Below the pieces are notes generated by a model. That model did not search any database. It was not told the DNA's origin and saw nothing but the letters and a program-made list of their open reading frames with translations. Shown piece after piece: positions 18,846 to 27,552 of a stretch of DNA of 64,000 nucleotides. Made by a program: the position numbers and the translations under genes. The stretch lies in the NCBI RefSeq assembly GCF_900162725.1, contig NZ_LT799418.1, positions 2,251,911 to 2,315,910 on the forward strand. The letters are read 5' to 3'. This DNA is from Parabacteroides sp. Marseille-P3160 (GTDB lineage: Bacteria; Bacteroidota; Bacteroidia; Bacteroidales; Tannerellaceae). The stretch's first letter is position 1; each line of letters starts with the position of its first letter.

Positions 18846-20239
18846 TTGCTTATCGGTTTTGTTCTTGTTTGTTTTTTCACCTTGCCCTTTTTCCAAAGAG
18901 AAGTAAATGTTTCATTGGCAAAACGGGGTAGCTCGCGCCGGATTCCCCATTCGTTCAACCTGTTATAGATGATAAACCGGGGGAAGTGATTGACAATGGG
19001 CGCCAGTTTCAATGCCGTATTATATATTGCGGGGTGGGAGAAGAGGTACTTCATGCCCGTGGACATGACTTTCTTCATCGGATCCGCTTTACCGATGGAA
19101 TCGAGGCCCTGTCTCCAGCGATAGATTTGGTCGGCCAGATCTATTTTCACCGGGCAAACGTTGTTACAGGAGAAACAGAGCGAGCAGGCCGATACATTGT
19201 CGGCGTATTCCTGAGGCGACCTGAGCATTCCCAGGTTAATCCCAATCGGCCCGGGAATAAAGTAAGTATAAGAATAGCCGCCGCTCCGGCGATAGACCGG
19301 ACAAGTGTTCATGCAAGCCCCGCAACGGATACATTTCAGGGTTTGGATATGATCTTCATTGCCGATGATTTCGCTCCGTCCGTTATCCACGAGGATGAGA
19401 TGCAATTCGCCGCCCTCCTGCGGCTTACGGTAATGCGACGTATAAGCTGTGACAGGCTGGCCCGTAGCCGAACGTGCCAACAGGCGGGTATATACGCTGA
19501 GCGCCTGGTAATCCGGGATCACCTTTTCGATCCCCATTGTTACGATATGTACCTTGGCGAACGAGGTTCCCATGTCGGCATTCCCTTCATTGGTGCAGAC
19601 CACCATATCCCCGGTTTCCGCAACGCCAAAGTTGCAGCCGGTCATGGCGACGTCCGCGGTCAGGAATTCATTTCTCAAATGCTTTCGGGCCGCATGAGTC
19701 AGATAAGTCGGATCGCTGTTTCCTTTTTCCGTATGCATTTCTTTTTCGAATAAGCGGCCGACTTCTTCGCGTTTCAGATGGATTGCCGGCATGACGATAT
19801 GGCTTGGCGGTTCGTGCAGTAACTGAAGGATACGTTCACCGAGGTCGCTTTCAACTACATCGATTCCTTTTTCTATCAGAAAGGGATTGAGATGGCATTC
19901 TTCGGCCAGCATCGATTTGCTTTTGATTAATTTCTTTGCTCCGTGTTCCGCCAGGATCCGGAGGACGATTCCGTTATGTTCACTGGCGTCTTTGGCCCAA
20001 TGGACGATGACTCCGTTGCTTTCCGCCTTAGCTGCAAATTGTTCCAGATAGTTGTCCAGGTGGGTGATCGTATGCATTTTAATGTCGGCGGCCAGTGTCC
20101 GCAGTTCTTCCCATTCGGGAAGTTGGGTGGCCATCCGATCCCGTTTCTCCCGCACCAACCAGAGTGTTTCGTTGTGCCAGGCTTCTTGTTCTTTATGGGC
20201 GATAAAACGTTCCGCCGCTTTTGAATGTAGGGTACTCAT
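18842..20239 (-). CDS. lutB: Iron-sulfur LUD-domain lactate utilisation protein B
   Basis: Fe-S subunit of the LutABC complex, 465 aa, normal for LutB/YkgF. The N-terminal LUD domain (about residues 70-290, with MTGCNFGVAETGDMVVCTNEGN) is followed by two ferredoxin-type 4Fe-4S motifs, CIRCGACMNTCPVYR near residue 310 and CSLCFSCNNVCPVKI near 360, and a C-terminal DUF3390-like tail. Both Cys sets are complete. Start and stop overlap lutA and lutC by 4 bp each. It passes electrons from lactate, probably to the quinone pool. Confidence 0.95.
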   Translation of the reverse strand: MSTLHSKAAERFIAHKEQEAWHNETLWLVREKRDRMATQLPEWEELRTLAADIKMHTITHLDNYLEQFAAKAESNGVIVHWAKDASEHNGIVLRILAEHGAKKLIKSKSMLAEECHLNPFLIEKGIDVVESDLGERILQLLHEPPSHIVMPAIHLKREEVGRLFEKEMHTEKGNSDPTYLTHAARKHLRNEFLTADVAMTGCNFGVAETGDMVVCTNEGNADMGTSFAKVHIVTMGIEKVIPDYQALSVYTRLLARSATGQPVTAYTSHYRKPQEGGELHLILVDNGRSEIIGNEDHIQTLKCIRCGACMNTCPVYRRSGGYSYTYFIPGPIGINLGMLRSPQEYADNVSACSLCFSCNNVCPVKIDLADQIYRWRQGLDSIGKADPMKKVMSTGMKYLFSHPAIYNTALKLAPIVNHFPRFIIYNRLNEWGIRRELPRFANETFTSLWKKGKVKKQTRTKPISK

Positions 20240-20976
20240 AATCCGGATGCTAATATTTCGATTGCGTGAATAAATCGGATAGGCAAATGTTCCCGGTTGA
20301 CAATCCCCTGCATGTGCATAAGGCAGGAGCTATCCGCCCCGGTAATATATTCCGCCCCGGTAGAAAGGTGATTACTGATTTTATCCCGTCCCATGCAGAC
20401 GGAGACTGCGCTTTCTTCTACGGCGAACATTCCGCCGAAACCGCAACATTCATCGACCTTAGGCGGTTCGAATAGTTCGATGCCCTTGATTAAGGAAAGC
20501 AAGTCTTTGACTTTCGAATAACGGGGTATATTCAGCTCGCTGGCGGAAGAGAGGTGCAGTTCGCGAACGCCGTGGCAACTATTGTGGAGGCTTACCTTGT
20601 GAGGAAACTCTCCCGGCAATTTGTCCACCTTCAGGATATCGTGCAGGAACTCGCAAACGTCATAGATCTTATCGCTTGTCCGGCATAGATGCCCGCCCTT
20701 CTCCAACAACCGGGGATAGTTTACTTTCACGAATGCCGCACAACTTGCCGACGGTGCGACAATGTAATCATATTCATTGAATAAATTTTCAAACGAAACC
20801 GCCAGAGGGACGGCTTTGTCCTCAAAGCCGGCATTCGCCATTGGTTGTCCGCAACAGGTCTGTTTCAGTGGATAATCGACTTGAACGCCCAGATAATCCA
20901 ATAGTTTGTAAGTTGCTACCCCGACTTCCGGGTAAACAGCATTTACATAACAGGGGACAAATAACCCTACTTTCAT
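20236..20976 (-). CDS. lutA: (Fe-S) oxidoreductase lactate utilisation protein A
   Basis: CCG-domain subunit of the LutABC complex, related to GlpC and heterodisulfide reductase subunit B. The 246-aa protein begins MKVGLFVPCYVNAVYPEVGV at 20976, the normal LutA N-terminus; a frame extension of 102 codons upstream is low-complexity and is rejected. It carries both cysteine-rich motifs, CCGQPMANAG near residue 47 and CCGFGGMF near residue 185, plus CHGVREL. First of the three lut genes, 77 bp after aldA, with a hairpin in the gap. Confidence 0.95.
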   Translation of the reverse strand: MKVGLFVPCYVNAVYPEVGVATYKLLDYLGVQVDYPLKQTCCGQPMANAGFEDKAVPLAVSFENLFNEYDYIVAPSASCAAFVKVNYPRLLEKGGHLCRTSDKIYDVCEFLHDILKVDKLPGEFPHKVSLHNSCHGVRELHLSSASELNIPRYSKVKDLLSLIKGIELFEPPKVDECCGFGGMFAVEESAVSVCMGRDKISNHLSTGAEYITGADSSCLMHMQGIVNREHLPIRFIHAIEILASGL

Positions 20977-21011
20977 TCTTTTCTTATTGGTTTTTGTATA
21001 TTGATAACAAG

Positions 21012-21038
21012 ATAGGGCAGATGATGCGTCTGCCCTAT
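21012..21038 (-). terminator. Intercistronic hairpin between aldA and lutA
   Basis: ATAGGGCAGA (21012-21021) pairs perfectly with TCTGCCCTAT (21029-21038) over a 7-nt loop. No strong T run follows, so it is more likely a processing or partial-termination element that sets the ratio of aldA to lutABC. Confidence 0.6.
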
Positions 21039-21053
21039 ATATAACTGCTTTCT

Positions 21054-22490
21054 TTATTCTTTTGTTTCGAGGTAAACTACATGGGTTTGCAAATATTCTT
21101 CCAGTCCGTGTTTGCCATCGGCGCCGCCGATGCCCGACTTGCGGAATCCGGCATGGAATCCCTGCATGGCTTCGAAGTTCTCCCGGTTGATATAGGTTTC
21201 CCCAAACTTCAGGGAACGGATCAGCTTGAATGCCGTATCCAGGCTCTGGGTATAAACGGACGATGTCAGGCCGTATTCGCAATCATTGGCCATGGCAATG
21301 ACCTCGTCTACTGTTGTATACTCGACAATCGGAAGTACCGGGCCGAAGATTTCTTCCTGTATGATCTCCATCTTCTGCGTACAGTTATCCAAAACAGTCG
21401 GCTCGAAGAAATATCCCTTTGCCCCGATGCGTTTTCCTCCGCAAAGTAATCCGGCTCCTTCCCGGATAGCTTGCGCCACCTTGCCTTCAACCGATTTCAG
21501 GGCGTTGGCCTCGATCAGCGGCCCCATATCCAGATCGGAGATAACCGAAGGGTTCCCGACTTTTACATTCTTCATCCCGCTTACCAATTTATCCAGGAAA
21601 GCGGCCTTGATGTCTTTATGGACATATACCCGTTCGGCGCAGTTACATACCTGTCCGGTATTGATGACACGCGAACCGATGATGCTTTTGACTGCCAGAT
21701 CCAGGTCGGCATCCGGCAGTACAATGGCAGGCGCTTTTCCACCGAGCTCCAGGGAGACCTTGGTGATGTTCTTGGCAGCGACCGCCATGGTTTGTTCTCC
21801 GGCGCTTACACTGCCGGTCAGGCTGACCATGCCGACTTTCGGATTGCCCGCCAATTCCTGCCCGATGACGGAGCCGCGCCCGTTGACCAGGTTAAATACG
21901 CCGGCCGGCAGATCCACCTCTTCTACTATCTGGGCGAACACGTAAGCGTTCTGGGGGGTAAGCTGGCTGGGTTTTACCACGATTGTATTTCCGGTAACCA
22001 ATGCCGGCGCTGCCTTCCGGGCGATCAGGAAGAAAGGAAAGTTCCATGGAAGGATACCGGTGGTTACTCCGATCGGCTTTTTAAAAATAAAAATATTCTC
22101 CCTCGGGCGGTCGCTCTGTATGATTTCGCCTTCATACCGGCGGGCCCATCCGGCCATATATTCAAGGTAGTCGGCTGTGAAGTAAGTCTCCACACTTGCC
22201 AATCCTTGTGTCTTTCCTCCTTCACGGACAATAATATCTGTGATTTCTTTTGCGCGTCTGCGTATGCCTTCCGCTATTTTAATCAGATAACCGGCACGTA
22301 CTATGGCAGGTGTCTTTTCCCATTGCGGCTGGGCTTTTTCCGCAGCGTCGATTGCTTTTCTCGCATCTTCTACCGTTCCGTCGGGCATCAGGGAAATCAC
22401 CTCTTCCGTGGAAGGGTTCAATACATTAATCCATTTACCGGATGTGTTTTCAATAAACCGTCCGTCAATAAACATCTTTAATTCCTTCAT
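21054..22490 (-). CDS. aldA: Lactaldehyde dehydrogenase (AldA-type)
   Basis: NAD-dependent dehydrogenase that oxidises L-lactaldehyde, the aerobic end product of fucose and rhamnose breakdown, to L-lactate. The 478-aa sequence is recalled as very close to E. coli AldA throughout, e.g. ARRYEGEIIQSDRPRENI, GVTTGILPWNFPFFLIARK, the catalytic glutamate in LELGGKAPAIV, the nucleophile in NTGQVCNCAERVYV, and the tail FHAGFRKSGIGGADGKHGL. Its lactate product is the substrate of lutABC directly downstream, so the operon forms a two-step route to pyruvate. A full TTTG-N19-TAGTTTTG promoter lies just upstream. Confidence 0.95.
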   Translation of the reverse strand: MKELKMFIDGRFIENTSGKWINVLNPSTEEVISLMPDGTVEDARKAIDAAEKAQPQWEKTPAIVRAGYLIKIAEGIRRRAKEITDIIVREGGKTQGLASVETYFTADYLEYMAGWARRYEGEIIQSDRPRENIFIFKKPIGVTTGILPWNFPFFLIARKAAPALVTGNTIVVKPSQLTPQNAYVFAQIVEEVDLPAGVFNLVNGRGSVIGQELAGNPKVGMVSLTGSVSAGEQTMAVAAKNITKVSLELGGKAPAIVLPDADLDLAVKSIIGSRVINTGQVCNCAERVYVHKDIKAAFLDKLVSGMKNVKVGNPSVISDLDMGPLIEANALKSVEGKVAQAIREGAGLLCGGKRIGAKGYFFEPTVLDNCTQKMEIIQEEIFGPVLPIVEYTTVDEVIAMANDCEYGLTSSVYTQSLDTAFKLIRSLKFGETYINRENFEAMQGFHAGFRKSGIGGADGKHGLEEYLQTHVVYLETKE

Positions 22491-22518
22491 AATATCATTG
22501 ATTTATTAGTTAATCTTC

Positions 22519-22549
22519 CAAAACTACAAAAAAAGGAATGAATCTCAAA
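22519..22549 (-). promoter_or_regulatory. Promoter of the aldA-lutABC operon
   Basis: On the minus strand TTTG (22546-22549) is followed by exactly 19 nt and TAGTTTTG (22519-22526), a complete match to the Bacteroidetes -33/-7 consensus. The aldA ATG is 29 nt downstream. Confidence 0.75.
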
Positions 22550-22697
22550 AATCAGGATAGTTAATAAAAAAACATGTTTTGTACTAAAGTAAAAAGGTAA
22601 CATTTTAGACGGCAAAAAGCAGCCAAAACGTAACAGTTGGTTCATATCCCCTTAATATTCTGTTTGTTTATTTGTATAACTTTAAAAAATCAGAATA

Positions 22698-25388
22698 ATG
22701 AGAATTGCAGGTTTATTTTTTAGTCTGTTTTTTCTTTTCTTCTTGCATGTTACGGCTCAGGATAAGGGCCTATCGGGAAGAGTGACGGATTCCAAAGGCG
22801 AAGCGATTGCGGGCGTAAGTATAGTAAAAAAAGGGACAACGATTGGTATCGTTGGCAACCCGGACGGTACTTTCCAACTAAAAAATGTTCAACCGGATGA
22901 TATCCTTGTTTTTTCTCTGTTGGGTTACAAGCAGAGAGAATTGACGGCCAAAGAGTACATGGAAGTCATTATGGAAGAACAGGCAAGGAACCTGGATGAA
23001 ATCATTGTCAGTACGCAGAAACGGAATCAGAGTAGCATTGAAATTCCGGTTCCTGTCAGCGCTTTGTCGGGGGAAAGCTTGGTGCATTTGAATGTGCGGC
23101 AGTTGGATGAATTGTCCGAATATATTCCCGGCATGCAAATGCAGTTGCAAAGTCCGAACAATCCGGGTTATGTAATTCGCGGGGTTACTTCCGACGACGG
23201 AGATTCCCGGTCGCAGCCTCGTGTTTCCGTTTTTCAGGACGGTATTTCTATCTCCCGTTCCCGCGGATCGGTCGTCGAGCTTTTTGATCTGGAACGTATA
23301 GAAGTTGTAAAGGGTCCGCAAGGAACCTTGTTCGGGCGTGGAGCGGAAATCGGCGCCTTACATATTGTGCGCCAGAAACCTATCAACCGATGGGCGGCGG
23401 AAGCGACTTTAGGCTATGGATCATATAACCAGAAACTGCTGACCGGATTTATTAATACGCCTATCCTAAAAGATCAATTGTTGAACCGGTTTGCTTTTTA
23501 TTATAACGATCGTGACGGATTTATTGAGAACCGCTCCGGTGGAGATCTGAACGGGAAAGGTGTTTGGGCGCTTCGTAACTCTACCCGTTTATTTGCCGGC
23601 GAGAATACTTTTGCCGACCTGATCTTAGATTATCAACGGGATGATTATCCCGGCACCTCCTTCAAGAACGGACAATATGCTCCGAAAGGCGGAGATACGG
23701 ATCCCAATACGATGGCCGACCTGGAAAAAGGGAAAGACTTATATATTAAGCGAAATGTGGGTGGGGTCGGTTTGCTGATCGATCATACGCTGAATTCCGA
23801 TTGGAAATTTTCATCAATTACCGGTTTTCGCGCTTTCGATTCGGACGAATCTTTCGATGCCGACGGGACAGCAGCGCCGATCTTATGGGTATCCGAAATT
23901 GCCAAAGGAACCCAATTGAGTCAGGAGTTCCGTTTCAATTATGATAATAAAGACAATTTTTCGGGGTTTCTCGGAGCGAGTTATTTCTATGAGAAGAATT
24001 CACAGGAAGTGCCGATGAGAATCAATGAGCAAAGCCTCTATCCGGCTTATATTTCCCCGATGCTGAAAAAAAACCTGACGGAACAGTTTTCGGCAATACC
24101 GGGAATGACGGAAGAACAAGTCGGGGCTATTGCGAATCTTTTATTTCCGGATGTTCCTCCTTTGACGGACGGAGTTCCCAACTATGTTGCCAAGACGCCG
24201 AATGTGCGTAAAACGTTGGAGGATGTATTTAGTTCACAAATCGGCATGCCGCTTACCTTAGAACAAATCCTGGCGTTAGCCCAAGTGCCGGAAACCACAC
24301 AGAAGCAATTGATCGGAATGGTTGATCTTTTATCTGATAAAAATATCAATTCGTATCACGAAGAATCTTCCAAAAACACCGGCATCAATCATGCTGCAGA
24401 GTTTTTTGCGGATGGGACCTATAAAATAACGCCGAATTTAGGCATTACAGCCGGTATTCGTTTAAGTTATGAAAAGCAGAAGGGATTTTATGAAGCAGCC
24501 GCTTCGGGCCAGCCCAGTGTGTTTGCCATGTTAATGACCCAAACCGACAATTTATTAAATCCGATCTCGAACGGTGAGATCTCAGCCTCAAAAGACTATT
24601 TTTCTTATGTCGGACGACTTGCCCTGAATTATATGTTCGGGCGGAACAATCTGTATGCCATCGTGTCGAGGGGACGGAGGCCCGGTGTGGTAAGCATCCT
24701 TCCGGCAAAGACGACTTTCCTGCAACCGGAGATAATCTGGAATTATGAAACCGGAATCAAAGGACATGTCGCCGGAGGAAAGCTTCAGTATGATTTTACG
24801 ATGTTTTATTATGACTGGAATCATTTCCAGACGACTTCGCTTCAGACCGTAGAAGGTAGTCTCGCTCCCCAATACCAGGCAGATGATGCCGGGAAAGCAC
24901 ATAGCTTCGGTATCGAAACCGGCTTGCGTTATTCTTTTCTTCCGGGGGTAAATGCTTTTGCCAATTATGCTTATATCGATGGCAAGTTCAGTGACAGGGA
25001 TGAAGAAGGAAACGAACAGGAGTATGCCGGAAACCGGTTCCGTTTGACGCCGAAACATACTTTCTCCGTCGGCTTGGATGCTAATATTCCATTAAAAGGA
25101 GCGACCGTATTGTTCTTACGCCCCTCTTATTCTTATAAGTCTAAGGTTTATTTTGAAGATGAGAATACAGAATTGCTGAGCCAGGAAGGGTATGGGTTGG
25201 CTAATTATACCGCGGGTGTAGGCTTTAAGGCAAAAAGATTGTATTACGAAATCAGCATGTATGGGAAAAATGCATTGGATAAGAAATATATTATCGATGC
25301 GGGGAATAGTGGGAATACGATTGGTATGCCCACCTTTATCGGGGGTAGTCCGAATCAGTTCGGGATGCAAGTAAAAATTGGATTTTGA
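22698..25388 (+). CDS. TonB-dependent outer-membrane receptor with CarboxypepD-reg-like N-terminal domain
   Basis: Outer-membrane active transporter of 896 aa. A signal peptide (about residues 1-20, ending HVTAQ) leads into a carboxypeptidase-D regulatory-like domain (LSGRVTDSKGEAIAGVSIVKKGTTIG). The plug domain (about 110-230) contains RIEVVKGPQGTLFGRGAEIGALHIV, the classic TonB receptor signature, and a 22-strand-type barrel follows, ending in an aromatic residue (VKIGF). No SusD partner is present, so it is not a SusCD pair; it resembles siderophore/cobalamin-type receptors. Downstream, beyond a repeat block, lie a small secreted protein and a secreted phosphoesterase that may share its substrate. 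The substrate is unknown. Confidence 0.92.
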   Translation: MRIAGLFFSLFFLFFLHVTAQDKGLSGRVTDSKGEAIAGVSIVKKGTTIGIVGNPDGTFQLKNVQPDDILVFSLLGYKQRELTAKEYMEVIMEEQARNLDEIIVSTQKRNQSSIEIPVPVSALSGESLVHLNVRQLDELSEYIPGMQMQLQSPNNPGYVIRGVTSDDGDSRSQPRVSVFQDGISISRSRGSVVELFDLERIEVVKGPQGTLFGRGAEIGALHIVRQKPINRWAAEATLGYGSYNQKLLTGFINTPILKDQLLNRFAFYYNDRDGFIENRSGGDLNGKGVWALRNSTRLFAGENTFADLILDYQRDDYPGTSFKNGQYAPKGGDTDPNTMADLEKGKDLYIKRNVGGVGLLIDHTLNSDWKFSSITGFRAFDSDESFDADGTAAPILWVSEIAKGTQLSQEFRFNYDNKDNFSGFLGASYFYEKNSQEVPMRINEQSLYPAYISPMLKKNLTEQFSAIPGMTEEQVGAIANLLFPDVPPLTDGVPNYVAKTPNVRKTLEDVFSSQIGMPLTLEQILALAQVPETTQKQLIGMVDLLSDKNINSYHEESSKNTGINHAAEFFADGTYKITPNLGITAGIRLSYEKQKGFYEAAASGQPSVFAMLMTQTDNLLNPISNGEISASKDYFSYVGRLALNYMFGRNNLYAIVSRGRRPGVVSILPAKTTFLQPEIIWNYETGIKGHVAGGKLQYDFTMFYYDWNHFQTTSLQTVEGSLAPQYQADDAGKAHSFGIETGLRYSFLPGVNAFANYAYIDGKFSDRDEEGNEQEYAGNRFRLTPKHTFSVGLDANIPLKGATVLFLRPSYSYKSKVYFEDENTELLSQEGYGLANYTAGVGFKAKRLYYEISMYGKNALDKKYIIDAGNSGNTIGMPTFIGGSPNQFGMQVKIGF

Positions 25389-25569
25389 TAATCTATTAAA
25401 TGATTATCCGCATAATGTCCTGGCAAAGGCATTTAGATCCCTGAAAAATTCAGTATACTCAATGCATCCATTCAGTATACTGAATTATAAAATCGAGTAT
25501 ACTCGATTTATTCACTCAGTATACTTGATTTTTCACGTAGGACACGATGCGGATAATTATAATCTATTA
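25388..25569. repeat. MITE-like block: 19-bp imperfect inverted repeats inside 11-bp direct repeats
   Basis: ATTATCCGCATaaTGTCCT (25403-25421) is matched by its reverse complement at 25539-25557 with 17 of 19 bases identical. Just outside lie two direct copies of ATAATCTATTA (25388-25398 and 25559-25569). The inner 117 bp contain four evenly spaced palindromes and no coding frame. The layout suggests a small non-autonomous mobile element or an invertible segment; the left direct repeat overlaps the receptor stop codon. Confidence 0.6.
25447..25530. promoter_or_regulatory. Four AGTATACT palindromes at exact 22-bp spacing
   Basis: AGTATACT occurs at 25452, 25474, 25496 and 25518, each 22 bp from the next. 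The dyads extend outward: the third copy is an 18-bp perfect palindrome (AATCGAGTATACTCGATT) and the second a 16-bp one (ATTCAGTATACTGAAT). The outer bases differ between copies but stay complementary in copies 2 and 3, which suggests selection for symmetry. Likely a tandem operator for a dimeric protein or a set of RNA hairpins. Confidence 0.6.
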
Positions 25570-25585
25570 TTTATATAATTGAAGT

Positions 25586-25957
25586 ATGAAAACAAAATTA
25601 GTATTATTTTTATTGCTGAATTTAATTGTTTTTGCACAATTAATTGCATCGGAGAAGTCGGAGAAGTCGAACCTTTCGGAATATACCGGAAAATATATTT
25701 TTCCGGCGGGCGCTGTGGTCGATGATGCGGTGATTACATTGCTTCGTGATACATTGAATGCCTCTGTTTCGTTAGGTTCCGTATCTTTGGTTCCTGTTGA
25801 GAAAGATTCTTTCGGTATTCCTCAATATGGCGGAACCGTTATTTTCCTTCGCGACAAGCAGGATCAGGTTACCGGATTAAAGGTTTTCTTTCCGATGGGG
25901 GGTATAGAAGAACTGGAAGCGACAAAGGATTTGAAAATAGCAGAAAATAAAAATTAA
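25586..25957 (+). CDS. Small secreted protein of unknown function
   Basis: Protein of 123 aa that I cannot assign to a named family. It begins with a clear signal peptide (MKTKLVLFLLLNLIVFAQLIAS). The mature part opens with LSEYTGKYIFPAGAVVDDAVITL, a Y-x-G-x-Y start like that of small lipocalin-like beta domains found at the ends of beta-lactamase-type hydrolases, and then alternates short beta-strand-like stretches with polar turns. It lies 5 bp before the phosphoesterase gene and is probably co-transcribed with it, so it may be an accessory periplasmic protein for the same substrate. Confidence 0.65.
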   Translation: MKTKLVLFLLLNLIVFAQLIASEKSEKSNLSEYTGKYIFPAGAVVDDAVITLLRDTLNASVSLGSVSLVPVEKDSFGIPQYGGTVIFLRDKQDQVTGLKVFFPMGGIEELEATKDLKIAENKN

Positions 25958-25962
25958 TAGAA

Positions 25963-27528
25963 ATGAAGCTTAAGTTATTTATTCTTTTACTTGTCATAAG
26001 TAGCAATTTAATCGGACAAAACCTAGTGAAGGGTTATGTCTATGAAGATCAAAATCAAAACGGGAAGAAAGAGCGCCAGGAAAAAGGCGTGCCTAATGTG
26101 GCTGTCTCCAATGGGGTGAATGTAACGCTTACGGATGCTTCCGGCGCGTATGAATTACCTGTTGGGAACGACAACATCATTTTCGTGATCAAACCCTCCG
26201 GGTATAAAATAGCGTTGGACGAATTCAACCTTCCCAAATCTTATTATATTCATAAGCCGGCGGGTTCTCCTTCGTCTTTTTACAAAGGAGTAAGCCCTAC
26301 GGGGGATTTGCCGAAGTCGGTGGATTTTGCCATCATCAAGTACGATGAACCTGAAAACTTCACTTCTTTTATTTTCGGAGACTCGCAAACTTATACGAAT
26401 CAGGAGATTGATTACTTTATCCGGGGTATTGTAGATGAAGTGAAAGACATCCCGAACATCAGTTTTGGAATCACGATGGGAGACCTGGTCGGAGATAACC
26501 TGACATTGCACGCTCCCTATAAGGATGCCATCAAACAGATCGGCCTGCCCTGGTATAATGTACTGGGCAATCATGATATGAATTACGATGCAAAGTCCGA
26601 TTTCCAGTCGGACGAGTCGTTCGAAGCAAGCTTCGGCCCCAATAATTATGCTTTTAATTACGGGAAAGTCCATTTTATTGTCCTGGATGATGTCTTGTAT
26701 CCGAATCCTTTTTCCGGCAAAGGCTATACTGGAGGATTAAGGGATGACCAATTGGAGTTTGTGAAGAATGATCTGGCCCATGTAAGTCCGGACCAACTGA
26801 TCGTTATTTCCATGCATATTCCTTTGTTTACTTTTAAGGAGGCTTTCCGGGAAGACGACCGCAACCAGCTATATTATCTCTTGAGTAAATTTCCGGACGT
26901 TTTGGTTTTTTCCGCCCATACGCATGTACAGTGTCATGGGTTTGCCGGAAAAGAGGAAGGCTTAAACCGGGAGAAACCCATTCATGAATACAACGTAGGA
27001 ACTACCTGCGGGGACTGGTATTCCGGAATATTGGATGATAAAGGATTGCCTGTTTCTACCATGCGCGACGGTACGCCGAAGGGATATGCCTTTCTGAATA
27101 TCAAGGGCAATAAATATACGCTTGACTATAAAGTAGCCGGCAAGCCCGCCGATTACCAGATTTCTATCTACAATCCGAAAGTAGTACCCTCCAAGAAAGG
27201 AGTATCTTCCGGAATCTATGCCAATTTCTTTATGGGAAGCGAGAATGACCTCGTTGAGTGTCGTGTCGATGATGGCGAATGGAGAAAGATGAAGAGAGTG
27301 GAGGATTACGATCCCGCTTACTATCGTTATGTGCAGGATTGGGACTTTATCGAAGAGCTAAGGCCTGTCCGCAGGCCATCTAATCCGGAGAAAAGCCGTC
27401 ACTTGTGGCGTGCCAATATACCGACCAATCTTTCGGTAGGCGAACATCAGATTGAAGTACGCGGAACCGATCTCTTCGGCCGTGTGTATACAGCCAAAAG
27501 TAAATATAAAATTCAGGAGTTTAACTGA
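25963..27528 (+). CDS. Secreted calcineurin-like metallophosphoesterase
   Basis: Two-metal phosphoesterase of 521 aa, exported by an N-terminal signal peptide (about residues 1-19). Domain order: an SdrD-like/metallophosphatase N-terminal beta domain (about 20-110, VKGYVYEDQNQNGKKERQEKGVPN), the catalytic Metallophos domain (about 125-360) and a C-terminal beta domain (about 380-520). The metal and active-site motifs are complete: GDSQ, MGDLVGDN, LGNHDMNYD, SMHIPLF and SAHTHVQCH. Such proteins hydrolyse phosphomono- or diesters in the periplasm or on the surface. The position after a TonB receptor suggests release of phosphate or an organic moiety from an imported or surface-bound ester. A strong terminator follows. 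Confidence 0.92.
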   Translation: MKLKLFILLLVISSNLIGQNLVKGYVYEDQNQNGKKERQEKGVPNVAVSNGVNVTLTDASGAYELPVGNDNIIFVIKPSGYKIALDEFNLPKSYYIHKPAGSPSSFYKGVSPTGDLPKSVDFAIIKYDEPENFTSFIFGDSQTYTNQEIDYFIRGIVDEVKDIPNISFGITMGDLVGDNLTLHAPYKDAIKQIGLPWYNVLGNHDMNYDAKSDFQSDESFEASFGPNNYAFNYGKVHFIVLDDVLYPNPFSGKGYTGGLRDDQLEFVKNDLAHVSPDQLIVISMHIPLFTFKEAFREDDRNQLYYLLSKFPDVLVFSAHTHVQCHGFAGKEEGLNREKPIHEYNVGTTCGDWYSGILDDKGLPVSTMRDGTPKGYAFLNIKGNKYTLDYKVAGKPADYQISIYNPKVVPSKKGVSSGIYANFFMGSENDLVECRVDDGEWRKMKRVEDYDPAYYRYVQDWDFIEELRPVRRPSNPEKSRHLWRANIPTNLSVGEHQIEVRGTDLFGRVYTAKSKYKIQEFN

Positions 27529-27552
27529 TTCCGAATAAATAGGATTGATGAC

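Noticed and set aside
18986..19753. 255-codon plus-strand open frame opposite lutB
   Set aside because: Antisense shadow; the minus strand carries both complete 4Fe-4S motifs of LutB.
20977..21282. Long N-terminal extension of lutA
   Set aside because: The added residues are low-complexity, cross the intercistronic hairpin and overlap aldA; MKVGLFVPCYVN at 20976 is the family start.
21471..22481. 336-codon plus-strand open frame opposite aldA
   Set aside because: Antisense shadow of aldA, caused by codon bias of the real gene.
22698..25388. SusC/SusD polysaccharide utilisation locus
   Set aside because: No SusD gene and no glycoside hydrolases follow; the receptor lacks the usual SusC length (about 1000 aa).
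25447..25530. Evenly spaced repeats that look like a small CRISPR array
   Set aside because: Units are 8-18-bp palindromes separated by only a few bases, with no unique spacers of 25-40 bp and no cas genes.
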